DNA from: Variovorax sp. S12S4
GTDB lineage: Bacteria > Pseudomonadota > Gammaproteobacteria > Burkholderiales > Burkholderiaceae_C
Assembly (NCBI RefSeq): GCF_023195515.1
Contig: NZ_JALPKR020000002.1
Coordinates: 2,519,001 to 2,583,000 of the forward strand
DNA: 64,000 bases
Direction: 5' to 3'
Below are positions 53,436-62,566 of the stretch, piece after piece. The notes below the pieces were generated by a model. That model searched no databases, was not told the DNA's origin, and saw nothing but the letters and a program-made list of their open reading frames with translations. The position numbers and the translations under genes were made by a program. Every line of letters begins with the position of its first letter. The stretch's first letter is position 1.

Positions 53436-54248
53436 ATGACCCCCAGCCTTCGCGTGATGCTGTTGATCGATGCCGACAACGTCTCGGCGGACGTGATCGA
53501 GCAGGCCGTGCAGCGGACCCTGGCCGAGCATGGCGCGGTTCATGTGCGCCGCGCCTACTGCAACGCCGAAACGGCGCTCAAACAGCAGGCGCTTTTCAAG
53601 CGGCTGTCGGTGCGGCCGATGGTCAATATCTCGGCCGGCAAGAACAGCACCGACATCGCGCTCGCCGTGGATGCCATCGACCTCGTGATCGCCGAGCGTC
53701 CCGACGTGGTGGTGCTGGTGTCTTCCGATTCCGACTTTGCGCCGCTCGTGATTCGCCTGCGAGAAAAGGGCTGCCGCGTGTGCGGCCTCGGCCAGCAGGG
53801 CAAGACGGGCGAAGAGACGGTAACGGTCTACGACGAGTTCACCGACCTGCGGCACCATGGTGCGCCGGTGGCACCGCGCGCCGCGCCGGCGAAGAAGGCC
53901 GCGGCCAAGGTGGCCGCCAAGCGGGCTCCCGCCAAGACCGAGAAGAAAAGCGCAGCCGCGCCGGCCCGCAAGACCGCGGCCAAGACGCCGGCCCGAAAGA
54001 CCGCCAAAGCAGCGAAGCCGGCACAGGCGCAGCCGCCTTCCGAAGCCGCCGAATTCATCCTGCAGGCGGCGCCTGCGCTGCGAAGCGGTGCCGATGTGCC
54101 GCTCAACGACGTGGCCCAGGCATTGCGCGCGGCCGGGCTGCTCGGCAAGCACGGCAGTTCGCTCAAGCTGTTCGACAAGCTCCCGGCGGAGTTCACTGTG
54201 CTGCAGCACCCAGACCGCATCCGCTGGACAGGGGCTCCCACGCCTTGA
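53436..54248 (+). CDS. NYN-domain protein with basic linker and LOTUS-like C-terminus
   Basis: A 270-aa protein with the same order as its neighbour: NYN domain (LLIDADNVSADVIEQAV, STDIALAVDAIDLV, SSDSDFAPLVIRLREKGC), a lysine/alanine-rich linker of about 60 residues from residue 150 (KKAAAKVAAKRAPAK and similar), and an OST-HTH-like tail ending in PDRIRW. The linker probably binds nucleic acid. Composition is as in the rest of the window. The ATG at 53436 is chosen for the family start. It ends in a TTGA overlap with the next gene. Confidence 0.88.
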   Translation: MTPSLRVMLLIDADNVSADVIEQAVQRTLAEHGAVHVRRAYCNAETALKQQALFKRLSVRPMVNISAGKNSTDIALAVDAIDLVIAERPDVVVLVSSDSDFAPLVIRLREKGCRVCGLGQQGKTGEETVTVYDEFTDLRHHGAPVAPRAAPAKKAAAKVAAKRAPAKTEKKSAAAPARKTAAKTPARKTAKAAKPAQAQPPSEAAEFILQAAPALRSGADVPLNDVAQALRAAGLLGKHGSSLKLFDKLPAEFTVLQHPDRIRWTGAPTP

Positions 54249-54985
54249 GCCTGGCGGCGATCGACTGGGCGCAGCCCTGGCTTGCGCCTTATCGCGCCAT
54301 CGGCGAGGCGGCGGCCCACGCCGCACTTCACACCACCTCGGTGGCGGCTGCGCTTCAGCAGGGCGCGGTACCGGGCGCCTCGCCCGAGTTTGTGCCGCAG
54401 TTCGATCTGCCCGCGGGCCAGGCCTACGAAGCGCACATCTTCCAGACCGGCACCGTGCCCACGCGCGACAACCTGCACGACTTCTTCAACGGCCTGGTCT
54501 GGCTCGCTTACCCAGAAGCCAAGCGCCGCCTCAACGAGCTGCAGGCCGCGGAGATCGCCCGCAGGGGCATCGCGTCCACGCGCGGCGCGCTGCGCGATGC
54601 GCTCACGCTCTTCGACGAGAACGGCGCCGTGCTCGATGCGCCCGCACCCTTGTGGAAGGCGCTGGCGGCGCGCGACTGGCACACCCTTTTCGTGACGCAG
54701 CGCGCCCTGTGGGCCGAGGCGCGGCTGCTGGTGTTCGGCCATGCCCTGCTCGAGAAACTCACCACCCCGCGCAAAGCGGTCACCGCGCATGTGCTGCTGC
54801 CTTTGCCGGAGGCGGCCAGGCAATCGGCGCTCGACGACCGGGCGCTCGCGCGCAGCCTCGATCCAGACTATCTGGTGCAGAAGCCCTTCGTTCCGCTGCC
54901 GGTGCTGGGCGTGCCGGGCTGGTGGCCGGAGAACGAATCGCCGGATTTCTACGAGGACGCGAAGGTCTTCCGGCCCGGGCGGTAG
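54245..54985 (+). CDS. DUF3025 domain protein
   Basis: A 246-aa protein of the DUF3025 family, function unknown. Recognisable pieces are TRDNLHDFFNGLVWLAYPEA and VFGHALLEKL, and the late GWWPENESPDFYED. I infer a TTG start at 54245 that overlaps the stop of the NYN gene (TTGA), so translation is coupled; the open frame upstream lies inside the NYN gene and is rejected. The 150-bp gap after it, up to htpX, shows no feature. Confidence 0.85.
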   Translation: MSLAAIDWAQPWLAPYRAIGEAAAHAALHTTSVAAALQQGAVPGASPEFVPQFDLPAGQAYEAHIFQTGTVPTRDNLHDFFNGLVWLAYPEAKRRLNELQAAEIARRGIASTRGALRDALTLFDENGAVLDAPAPLWKALAARDWHTLFVTQRALWAEARLLVFGHALLEKLTTPRKAVTAHVLLPLPEAARQSALDDRALARSLDPDYLVQKPFVPLPVLGVPGWWPENESPDFYEDAKVFRPGR

Positions 54986-55138
54986 AACTTTTGCTCCTAT
55001 CATCGCTCTACCCGCGAGCCGCCGTGCAGGCCGCCTTCAGAACCAAACAACAACGGAAGAGGGCCACACATTGCACGGCTTGAAGAGGGCCATCCGGTCC
55101 TCATCTATGCGGCAGCGTTCCCCCACGGAGAATTCAAC

Positions 55139-56011
55139 TTGAAACGTATCCTTCTGTTCGTTTTGACCAATGTGATGGTCGTTGCGGTGCTCGGCATCGT
55201 TGCCAGCCTGCTCGGCGTCAACCGCTTTCTGACGGCCAACGGGCTGAACCTGACGGCACTACTCGGCTTTGCGCTGATCATGGGCTTTGGCGGCGCGATC
55301 ATTTCGCTGCTGATCAGCAAGCCCATGGCCAAGTGGACCACCGGCATCCGCATGATCGACAACCCCCAGTCGCCCGACGAGGCCTGGATTGTCGGCACCG
55401 TGCGCAAGTTTGCCGACAAGGCCGGCATCGGCATGCCCGAGGTCGGCATCTTCGAGGGCGAGCCCAACGCCTTTGCCACTGGCGCGTTCAAGAACTCGTC
55501 GCTGGTGGCGGTGTCGACCGGCCTGCTGCAGAACATGACGCGCGAAGAGGTCGAGGCCGTCATCGGCCACGAGGTGGCGCACATCGCCAACGGCGACATG
55601 GTGACGATGACGCTGATCCAGGGCGTGATGAACACCTTCGTCGTGTTCCTCTCGCGCGTGATCGGCTACGCGGTCGACAGCTTTTTGCGCCGCGGCGACG
55701 ACCGCTCGTCGGGCCCCGGCATCGGCTACTACGTGAGCACCATCGTGCTGGACATCGTGCTGGGCTTTGCGGCGGCCATCGTGGTGGCCTGGTTCTCGCG
55801 CCAGCGTGAGTTCCGCGCCGACGCCGGCGCCGCCGCGCTGATGGGCAACCGCCAGCCGATGATGAACGCGCTCGCCCGCCTGGGCGGCCTGCCGGCCGGC
55901 GAACTCCCCAAGGCGGTCGAAGCCATGGGCATCACAGGCAGCATCGGCAAGCTGTTTGCCACGCACCCGCCGATCGAAGAGCGCATTGCGGCGCTGCAGA
56001 ACGCACGCTGA
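55139..56011 (+). CDS. htpX: Membrane protease HtpX
   Basis: A 290-aa zinc metalloprotease of the inner membrane that removes damaged membrane proteins under stress. The active site is HEVAH, residues 144-148, within [12 protein letters not shown]; a glutamate ligand lies in the FRADAGAA region. Two N-terminal helices ([19 protein letters not shown]) and further ones around residue 165 and 200 anchor it. Start is TTG at 55139, with ACGGAG upstream. Ends at a strong bidirectional terminator. Confidence 0.95.
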   Translation: MKRILLFVLTNVMVVAVLGIVASLLGVNRFLTANGLNLTALLGFALIMGFGGAIISLLISKPMAKWTTGIRMIDNPQSPDEAWIVGTVRKFADKAGIGMPEVGIFEGEPNAFATGAFKNSSLVAVSTGLLQNMTREEVEAVIGHEVAHIANGDMVTMTLIQGVMNTFVVFLSRVIGYAVDSFLRRGDDRSSGPGIGYYVSTIVLDIVLGFAAAIVVAWFSRQREFRADAGAAALMGNRQPMMNALARLGGLPAGELPKAVEAMGITGSIGKLFATHPPIEERIAALQNAR

Positions 56012-56031
56012 TCACTGCGCAGAGGCACAAG

Positions 56032-56064
56032 AAAAAGGGGCTGGTGAATCACCAGCCCCTTTTT
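56032..56064. terminator. Bidirectional intrinsic terminator between htpX and the lipoprotein genes
   Basis: A 14-bp perfect stem, AAAAAGGGGCTGGT with its complement, around GAATC, with T-runs on both strands. It lies between converging genes. Confidence 0.93.
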
Positions 56065-56091
56065 TCATTCACCGAACGGTCTGCCGTCCGA

Positions 56092-56637
56092 TCAGAGATT
56101 GAGTGCCGCGATGGCTTCCAGGCCCTGCTTGATGTTGTTGCGCGCGGCACCTTCCACAGACATGCGCAGGCGGGTCGTGCCGACGAGCGAATCGAACGCG
56201 CCACCCGTGTAGGTCGACTTGATGACCTGGCGCATCGCCACCGACTTGTCAGAGGTCTTGATGAGCGACCAGCCCGCCTCCATGTCGACTGTGAACGCGG
56301 CGCCGAACGTGGGCTTGGTCAACTTGACGATCGAGACCGAGAGCTCGTAGTCGCCGCTCTTGCCCTTGACGACTTCCTTGAACAGGGCCGATTGCGTCAC
56401 CGTCTTCTCGATGGCGGCAGCCAGGTCCTCGTTGGAGATATCCGAGCTCCACATCGGGTTCGTTTCATTGCCGCCACCGGTTTTCACCGACAGCGAGTAC
56501 GGCAGCTTCTTGCTCGAGGCGATGCTGGTGGGCGTCATGGCCTCGCGGTTGGCCGACGAAGCGCAGCCCGCGAGCACGACGACGATGGAAAGAACGGCCA
56601 GGGCGCCTGCGCGGCGAAGGGTGGTGGTGCTGATCAT
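56092..56637 (-). CDS. Lipoprotein of unknown function
   Basis: A 181-aa lipoprotein: hydrophobic signal AGALAVLSIVVVLAGC with lipobox. The mature part has repeated short strands, with no motif that I recognise. Start overlaps the stop of the upstream lipoprotein gene (ATGA), so the two are translationally coupled and may work together in the envelope. Confidence 0.85.
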   Translation of the reverse strand: MISTTTLRRAGALAVLSIVVVLAGCASSANREAMTPTSIASSKKLPYSLSVKTGGGNETNPMWSSDISNEDLAAAIEKTVTQSALFKEVVKGKSGDYELSVSIVKLTKPTFGAAFTVDMEAGWSLIKTSDKSVAMRQVIKSTYTGGAFDSLVGTTRLRMSVEGAARNNIKQGLEAIAALNL

Positions 56638-57077
56638 TTGGATTTTTCCGATTCTTTGAAGATGTTGCCGACCACCTCGTCGACCATTTCGGTCGGCGAG
56701 AGGCGTGTGAGGGAGGAGTGGAGCGAATTGCCGGTGGCCAACGGAAAGTCGGATTTCGGCTCGCGGACCGTGACGGTTAGCTCGATCAGGTACATCGTGA
56801 TGTCCCACATCCACTTGTCGACGTACGTCACGACTGCATCTACCTTCTCGGGCGGCTTGGCGTCTTCCGACACCTCATACCCGCGTTTTCGCAGATTGCT
56901 GGCGATCAGTTTCTGGATCGTGCCGTCTTCACCCTCAAGCTTCCTGACCTGCACCACGCGCAGCTTGTCGAGATTCGCCGAGGGGTCGACGGTGGCTGTT
57001 GCGCGGTTGACGGCGCAGCCGCTCGCGAACACGGAAACAGCCACGGCTGCGAGAAGCAGCCTGATGACTCTTTTCAA
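56634..57077 (-). CDS. Lipoprotein of unknown function
   Basis: A 147-aa lipoprotein: RLLLAAVAVSVFASGC with lipobox. The mature region (KLIASNLRKRGYEV then VDAVVTYVDKWMWDI) resembles small outer-membrane-linked proteins of unknown role. It is first of a pair with the gene at 56092. The 145-bp gap upstream holds a short imperfect hairpin (57084-57112) and no clear promoter. Confidence 0.85.
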   Translation of the reverse strand: MKRVIRLLLAAVAVSVFASGCAVNRATATVDPSANLDKLRVVQVRKLEGEDGTIQKLIASNLRKRGYEVSEDAKPPEKVDAVVTYVDKWMWDITMYLIELTVTVREPKSDFPLATGNSLHSSLTRLSPTEMVDEVVGNIFKESEKSK

Positions 57078-57222
57078 ATTAACTTCTCCTCCGCCCGAAA
57101 TGGGCCGGAGAAATGTAACTGGAAATGTATAAAAACGTTTCCAGAGCGCCGATTCCTAGCGAAAAATTTCGCCGCGACCCGGTCAGACTGCACAGTTGCG
57201 GCCTTCCGAGCGCTTCGGGCGT

Positions 57223-58092
57223 TCAATTGCCGGTGGCGGCGGGCTGGTCGGACCCCGTAGTGGCCGGTGCCGCTGCGGCGGCAGGCGCGGCGGTTTCGGC
57301 CGCAGCCAGTGCCCGCTTGTTGTCGTCACGCGCCCGTTGCAGCGTGCGCGTCACTTCGTCGGCGTCCATGCCGTACATCTCGGCAAAGGCCTGCTCGCTG
57401 TCGCGTCCGCTGGCCTCGAAGGCGCGCAGCAGCGCCTCGCGCTTGGCGGCTTGCCGGCCCAGTTCGGCCAGCGCCTCGTCGAGCACGGCATTGGTTTCTT
57501 CGTCGCGCGAGCGCACCAGCACCGCGTAGGCTTCGCGGTCGAGGCCAGAGGCTTCCACCGCGCGGGCAATGCGTGCCACCAGCTGCGGACGCAGGTCCTC
57601 GCCGGGGTTGCGCTGCGCACGGCGGCGGTGGAGTTCGAGGATGGCGTGGTGCACATGCTCGGGCGCCACGGGTTCCACCACGTTGCCGTCGAGGTCGTGC
57701 CGCGCAAGGCCCGCCGCCACCGCCTCGAGGTAGCGCGTGGAACGCGCATGCAGGCCGAGTGCGACCTTCAGGTCGTCCTTCTTGAAATCGTCGGGGTGCT
57801 TTTCGAGCAGGTCCTGGAACACGCCGAGCTTGAGCGGCAGGAAGCGCGCGCCGAACATGCCGGGATAAAGCTCGAACAGCTTTTCGAGCGCGGGGTGCAC
57901 CTTGCGCGCGCGCTGCGGCTGTTGCTGCTGCGCCGCGGCCTGCTTGCCGGGCTTTTGTTTTTGCTGCTGCTGCCGTGGCTGGCGCGGCTGCCGGGGCGGG
58001 CGGCCGCCCTCGGCGCGGGGCTGCTGGGCAGCGCCCTCGGCTTGCGTTTGCTGGACTTCCTGGATTTCTTGAGGCGTGGCGGTGTCGGTCAT
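57223..58092 (-). CDS. ProQ/FinO-family RNA-binding protein
   Basis: A 289-aa protein. Residues 1-62 are a low-complexity, glutamine/proline/arginine-rich tail. A ProQ/FinO domain follows (about 63-175: FELYPGMFGARFLPLKLGVF, LGLHARSTRYLEAV). These domains bind structured small RNAs and 3' ends of mRNA. The rest (about 180-289) is helical and acidic to alanine-rich. The usual family members lack such a long disordered N-terminus. It follows the flavin reductase gene by 57 bp. Confidence 0.9.
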   Translation of the reverse strand: MTDTATPQEIQEVQQTQAEGAAQQPRAEGGRPPRQPRQPRQQQQKQKPGKQAAAQQQQPQRARKVHPALEKLFELYPGMFGARFLPLKLGVFQDLLEKHPDDFKKDDLKVALGLHARSTRYLEAVAAGLARHDLDGNVVEPVAPEHVHHAILELHRRRAQRNPGEDLRPQLVARIARAVEASGLDREAYAVLVRSRDEETNAVLDEALAELGRQAAKREALLRAFEASGRDSEQAFAEMYGMDADEVTRTLQRARDDNKRALAAAETAAPAAAAAPATTGSDQPAATGN

Positions 58093-58149
58093 CGGTCGGT
58101 TCTTGTCAGGTTGGCAGCAGGCAGAAAGAAAAGCAATGTTCCCTCGCGC

Positions 58150-58788
58150 TCAGCGCGGTCGGAACATCTTGAAGAGATTGTCGGGGCTGATCTCGAAATA
58201 GTCGGCCGGGCCGCCGCCACGCAAGATGGGGCGCGCGGCAGCCGTGTCGTAAATGCCGTTTTTCAGCAGGTGCCGTGCAATGTGCACGCCCACCACTTCG
58301 CCGAGGATGAGCCATGTGGGCACCGGCTCGCCGTTCACGCCTTCGAGCTGCAGCAGCTGCGTGAGCCGGCATTCGAAGGACACCGGGCTTTCGGCCACGC
58401 GCGGCACCGCAATGTTGCGCGAAGCCGCTGGCGTGAGGCCGGCAAGCTCGAACTCGTTCACCTCGGGCGGGACGGCCGCGCACGACTGGTTCATTTGCTC
58501 GGCCAGCGGCCGGGTGGCCAGGTTCCAGCCGAACTCGCGCGTCTGGCGGATGTTGTGCAGGCTGTCCTTGGCGCCAATGCTCGCAAAGCCCACGATGGGC
58601 GGCGTGTAGTTGAAGGCGTTGAAAAAACTGTACGGCGCGAGGTTGAGCGCGCCGTTCTCGTCCTGCGACGAGATCCATCCGATCGGCCGCGGACCGACCA
58701 TTGCATTGAACGGATCGTGCGGCAGACCGTGGCCCTTGGCGGGCTCGTAGAAGTGGAAGTCGTCTTCGCTGTTGCTGTTGCTGGACAT
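58150..58788 (-). CDS. Flavin reductase-like (FMN-binding split barrel) protein
   Basis: A 212-aa protein of the flavin reductase-like family (NAMVGPRPIGWISSQDENGA, NLAPYSFFNAFNYTPPIVGF). It binds FMN and could reduce it with NAD(P)H. It sits 12 bp after the FAD oxidoreductase gene on the same strand. Partner or physiological substrate unknown. Confidence 0.9.
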   Translation of the reverse strand: MSSNSNSEDDFHFYEPAKGHGLPHDPFNAMVGPRPIGWISSQDENGALNLAPYSFFNAFNYTPPIVGFASIGAKDSLHNIRQTREFGWNLATRPLAEQMNQSCAAVPPEVNEFELAGLTPAASRNIAVPRVAESPVSFECRLTQLLQLEGVNGEPVPTWLILGEVVGVHIARHLLKNGIYDTAAARPILRGGGPADYFEISPDNLFKMFRPR

Positions 58789-58800
58789 GGCGGTGGCTCC

Positions 58801-60440
58801 TTACGTTCCGGTGACGCTGCGTGCCACCGCCTCGGCCACCTTGATGCCGTCCACGCCGGCCGACAGAATGCCGCCCGCGTAGCTCGCGCCTTCGCCGGCC
58901 GGATACAGGCCGCGCACGTTGAGGCTTTGAAAGTCGTCGCCCCGCGTGATGCGGATCGGCGACGAGGTGCGCGTTTCCACACCCGTCAGCACGGCATCGT
59001 GCAGGTCGAAGCCCTTGATCTTGCGGCCGAAGGCGGGAAAGGCTTCGCGCATCGCCTCGATGGCGTAGGCCGGCAACGCCTGGTGCAGGTCGGTGGGCGT
59101 GACGCCGGGCTTGTACGACGGCAGCACGCTGCCGAGCGCGGTCGAAGGCTTGCCCGCGATGAAGTCTCCCACCAGCTGGCCGGGCGCGCGGTAGTCGCCG
59201 CCGCCAAGCACGAAGGCGTTCGATTCGAGGTCGCGCTGCAGCGCGATGCCGGCGAGCGCATCGCCCGCGGTCTCCGCCGTCCAGCCCGGAAAGTCGCGCG
59301 GGTCGATGCCCACCACGATGCCCGCGTTGGCGTTGCGCTCGTTGCGCGAATACTGGCTCATGCCGTTGGTGACCACGCGGCCCGGCTCGCTGGTGGCTGC
59401 CACCACGGTGCCGCCCGGGCACATGCAAAAGCTGTAGACCGAGCGGCCGTTGCTTGCGTGATGCACCAGCTTGTAGTCGGCCGCGCCGAGCAACGGATGG
59501 CCCGCATGGCGGCCCCAGCGCGCACGGTCGATCAGGCCCTGCGGGTGCTCGACCCGAAAGCCGATGGAAAACGGCTTGGCCTCGATGTGCACGCCGCGCT
59601 GGTGCAGCATGGCAAAGGTGTCGCGCGAGCTGTGGCCAAGCGCCATCACCACGTGGTCGGCGCGCAGCTCGCTGCTGGTGCCGGTGGCCTGGTCGACCAC
59701 CGTGAGGCCTCTAAGCTGGCCGTCTTCGATGTGCACATCGGTCACGCGCTGCTCGAAGCGGATTTCGCCGCCCAGCGCCACGATCTGCTCGCGGATGTTC
59801 TCCACCACCTTCACCAGCTTGAAGGTGCCGATGTGCGGATGCGCGACGTAGAGAATTTCGGGCGGTGCGCCGGCCTTGACGAACTCTTCCATCACCTTGC
59901 GGCCGAGGAAGCGCGGGTCCTTGATCTGGCTGTAGAGCTTGCCGTCCGAAAAAGTGCCGGCGCCGCCTTCGCCGAACTGCACATTCGACTCGGGGTTGAG
60001 CACGCTCTTGCGCCACAGGCCCCAGGTGTCGCGGGTGCGCTGGCGCACAGTTTTGCCGCGTTCGAGCACGATGGGCTTGAAGCCCATCTTCGCGAGCATC
60101 AGCGCCGCAAAGATGCCGCAGGGGCCAAAGCCGATCACCACGGGCCGGGGCGCACCCTCGGGCGCATGCGCCGGCGGCGTGTAGCGCATGTCGGGCGCAG
60201 GCTGGATGTGCGGATGGCCGGCATGCTTTGCGAGCAGCGCGGCCTCGAGCTGGGCGTTGGCCAGCTGCACGTCGACGATGTAGACCTGCAGCAGCTGCGG
60301 CTTGCGCGCGTCGAAGCTGCGCTTGAACACCTTGAACTCGCGCACGCTGGAAACCGGCGTGTCGAGGGCGGCGGCAATGGCCTGGGGAGCGCCGCGTCGT
60401 CGTGGTCGAGCGGCAGTTTGATTTCAGAGATTCTCAGCAT
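58801..60440 (-). CDS. FAD-dependent oxidoreductase, apparently frameshifted near its start
   Basis: A large flavoprotein (546 aa if repaired). The FAD loop is VIGFGPCGIFAALMLAKMGF near residue 100; QFGEGGAGTFSDGKLYSQIK and CMCPGGTVVAATSEPG mark a family of uncharacterised FAD-binding dehydrogenases. The natural start (MLRISEIKLPLDHDDAAL, ATG at 60440) runs out of frame at a run of four G on the plus strand (60386-60389; C on the coding strand). Adding one base there joins it to the main frame at QAIAAALD. As it stands, translation must begin at an internal site such as 60345. A homopolymer sequencing error is the simplest cause. Confidence 0.85.
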
Positions 60441-60513
60441 GTCGGTGTGGCTTGTGGTTATCAAGCAGGCCGCAGATTTTACGCGCCCGGGGCGCTATGA
60501 AAGAGATAGCTGA

Positions 60514-61434
60514 TCAGGCTGGCAGGAAGCCTTCGACCGAGAGGTAGCGCTCGCCGGTGTCGTAGTTGAAACCCAGCACCACCGCATCGGGTGCCAGCGT
60601 GGGCAGCTTCTGTGCAATGGCTGCGAGCGTGGCGCCGGACGAAATGCCCACCAGCATGCCTTCTTCGACCGCGCAGCGGCGCGCCATTTCGCGGGCCGGC
60701 TCGGCGTCTACCTGCAGCACGCCGTCGAGCAGCGAGGTGTCGAGGTTCTTTGGAATGAAGCCCGCGCCAATGCCCTGGATCGGGTGCGGCGAGGGCTGGC
60801 CGCCCGAAATGACCGGCGAGGTCACCGGCTCCACGGCAAACACCTGCAGCTTGGGCCACTTCTTCTTGAGGGTCCTCGCCACGCCCGTGATGTGGCCGCC
60901 GGTGCCCACGCCGGTGATCAGCACGTCGATGCCGTCCGGAAAGTCGGCCGCAATTTCTTCCGCCGTGGTGCGCACGTGCACGTCGACGTTGGCGGGGTTG
61001 TTGAACTGCTGCGGCATCCACGCGCCCGGCGTGCCGGCCACGATTTCCTCGGCGCGCGCAATGGAGGCCTTCATGCCGCCGGCGCGCGGCGTCAGGTCGA
61101 AGGTGGCGCCGTAGGCCAGCATCAGGCGGCGGCGCTCCATCGACATGCTGTCGGGCATTACCAAGATGAGCTTGTAGCCCTTGACGGCCGCGACCATGGC
61201 CAGGCCGATGCCAGTGTTGCCCGAGGTAGGCTCCACGATGGTGCCGCCGGGCTTCAGCGCGCCCGATTTCTCGGCGTCTTCCACCATCGACAGCGCAATG
61301 CGGTCCTTGATGGAGCCGCCCGGGTTGGCGCGCTCGGACTTGATCCACACCTGCTGCTTCGCATTGCCGAACAGGCGGTTGATGCGGATGTGCGGCGTGT
61401 TGCCGATGGTCTGGAGGATGTTCTGGGCCTTCAT
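60514..61434 (-). CDS. cysK: Cysteine synthase (O-acetylserine sulfhydrylase)
   Basis: A 306-aa PLP enzyme that makes cysteine from O-acetylserine and sulfide. The PLP lysine is Lys43 in [11 protein letters not shown]; the substrate loop is [12 protein letters not shown] and the phosphate loop [10 protein letters not shown]. The end ([10 protein letters not shown]) is as expected. It is the type-A enzyme by its pattern rather than CysM; that distinction is moderately sure. Divergent from rnpB by 100 bp. Confidence 0.93.
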   Translation of the reverse strand: MKAQNILQTIGNTPHIRINRLFGNAKQQVWIKSERANPGGSIKDRIALSMVEDAEKSGALKPGGTIVEPTSGNTGIGLAMVAAVKGYKLILVMPDSMSMERRRLMLAYGATFDLTPRAGGMKASIARAEEIVAGTPGAWMPQQFNNPANVDVHVRTTAEEIAADFPDGIDVLITGVGTGGHITGVARTLKKKWPKLQVFAVEPVTSPVISGGQPSPHPIQGIGAGFIPKNLDTSLLDGVLQVDAEPAREMARRCAVEEGMLVGISSGATLAAIAQKLPTLAPDAVVLGFNYDTGERYLSVEGFLPA

Positions 61435-61521
61435 TGGATCTCCTTGGGCTTTATGGGGCAGGGCAGGTCAATCGAAGCGCCATTGTGAAACGGGCCGCCG
61501 GCGGATGCGAGGGGATCAGGC

Positions 61522-61527
61522 GATAAT
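61522..61527 (+). promoter_or_regulatory. -10 element of the rnpB promoter
   Basis: GATAAT lies 7 bases before the predicted 5' end of RNase P RNA. No good -35 is visible 17 bases upstream. The 100-bp gap to cysK holds no other feature. Confidence 0.55.
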
Positions 61528-61534
61528 TCCGTTC

Positions 61535-61884
61535 GTGAAGCACGCCAGACCGCCGCTGGTGCAAGCCCGAAAGGGGCGACGCCGCAAGGCGCCGCGTCGA
61601 AAGACCGCACTGGAGGAACGTCCGGACTGCACAGGACAGCGCAGGAGTTAACGACTCTCCACCGTGAGGTGAGGATCAGAGCAACAGAGACGAGCCGATT
61701 AAGTTCGGGTGAAACGGGCAATCTCTGCGCGCAGCAACACCAAGTAGGCCAGTATCGAGGTGGTTCCGCTGAGCTGGCGGGTAGGTGGCATCGAGCCGTT
61801 TGGCGACAAACGGCCCAGAGTAATGGCGGTCACGTTGGGGGCAACCCCAACGCACAGAATCCGGCTTATCGGCGGGCTTCACAC
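61535..61884 (+). ncRNA. rnpB: RNase P RNA (bacterial class A)
   Basis: The catalytic RNA that trims the 5' leader of pre-tRNA. The outer stem P1 is formed by GTGAAGC (61535-61541) and GCTTCAC (61876-61882). Class-wide core segments are GAGGAACGTCCGGACT, ACAGAGACGAG, GGTGAAACGGGCAA and the late AGAGTAATGGCGGTCACG and ACAGAATCCGGCTTATCGG. The T-run TTTTT right after the P1 strand may end transcription. The plus-strand assignment follows from the order of these segments. Confidence 0.96.
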
Positions 61885-61936
61885 TTTTTCTTGCCCGGGG
61901 CAGCGAGCCATTGCGCAGCTGCCGCGGAGCGCGCGC

Positions 61937-62485
61937 TCAGCGCGTAAACAGCCAGCCGCCCTTGGGCTGGCGCATCAGTTCGTGCCGCCTGACGGAGCGC
62001 TCTTCGCCGTCGTCTCCCACGTACACCACGTCGAACCGCAGCAGCTTGGGCGACACCATCTTCCAGTTCTGGATGCGCTTGACGGTGACGCAGGCTGTCC
62101 TGTCGTGGTACTGCATTTCCGCCATTGGGCCGCCCTGAAAGCCCGTTGCATCGAACAGCCGCCCCGGCGCCGCAAAGGGGTTGAGCACGGCGCCGTTGCG
62201 GGCGGTGATGCAGCCTTCGGTCCGCACGAAAGATTCGATGGTCGGCGCCGCGCTTCGCACGATCTTGGCCACGGCCGGCGTCGGCGGCTTGGCGACGATT
62301 GCCTCGCGAATGCGCTCCACCTGCTCTTCGGTGATGGGTGCGAGCCCGCTGGGAGAAACGACCGGTGGTGGCGCCGGTGGCGCAGGCGGCGCCTGGTTGG
62401 GCAGCAATGGCGCCAGATAACTGCAGCCCGCCAGCGCAAGAGGCGCTGTGCAGGCAAGTGCGGCGGTCTTGAATCCGAACTTCAT
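61937..62485 (-). CDS. Putative lipoprotein of unknown function
   Basis: A 182-aa lipoprotein: signal with lipobox (ALACTAPLALAGC), a proline-rich spacer, then a domain with two cysteines (TEGCITARNG, RTACVTVKR) and tyrosine/aspartate-rich ends. Unknown function. It is in line with the pseudouridine synthase gene, 81 bp after it. That gap holds a 12-bp repeat twice (CTGTCCCTGTAC, 62493 onward) and a GTT-rich run. Confidence 0.75.
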   Translation of the reverse strand: MKFGFKTAALACTAPLALAGCSYLAPLLPNQAPPAPPAPPPVVSPSGLAPITEEQVERIREAIVAKPPTPAVAKIVRSAAPTIESFVRTEGCITARNGAVLNPFAAPGRLFDATGFQGGPMAEMQYHDRTACVTVKRIQNWKMVSPKLLRFDVVYVGDDGEERSVRRHELMRQPKGGWLFTR

Positions 62486-62566
62486 TTTTTCTCCTGTCCC
62501 TGTACCTGTCCCTGTACCTGTTTTTTGTCCCCCGACAGCTTCTTTCTTGTTGTTGTCGTTGTCGTG

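Noticed and set aside
57196..60513. A 1105-aa open frame on the plus strand
   Set aside because: It is antisense to three genes with clear family motifs (ProQ, flavin reductase, FAD oxidoreductase). It has histidine/arginine/alanine-rich composition typical of the shadow frame in high-GC DNA.
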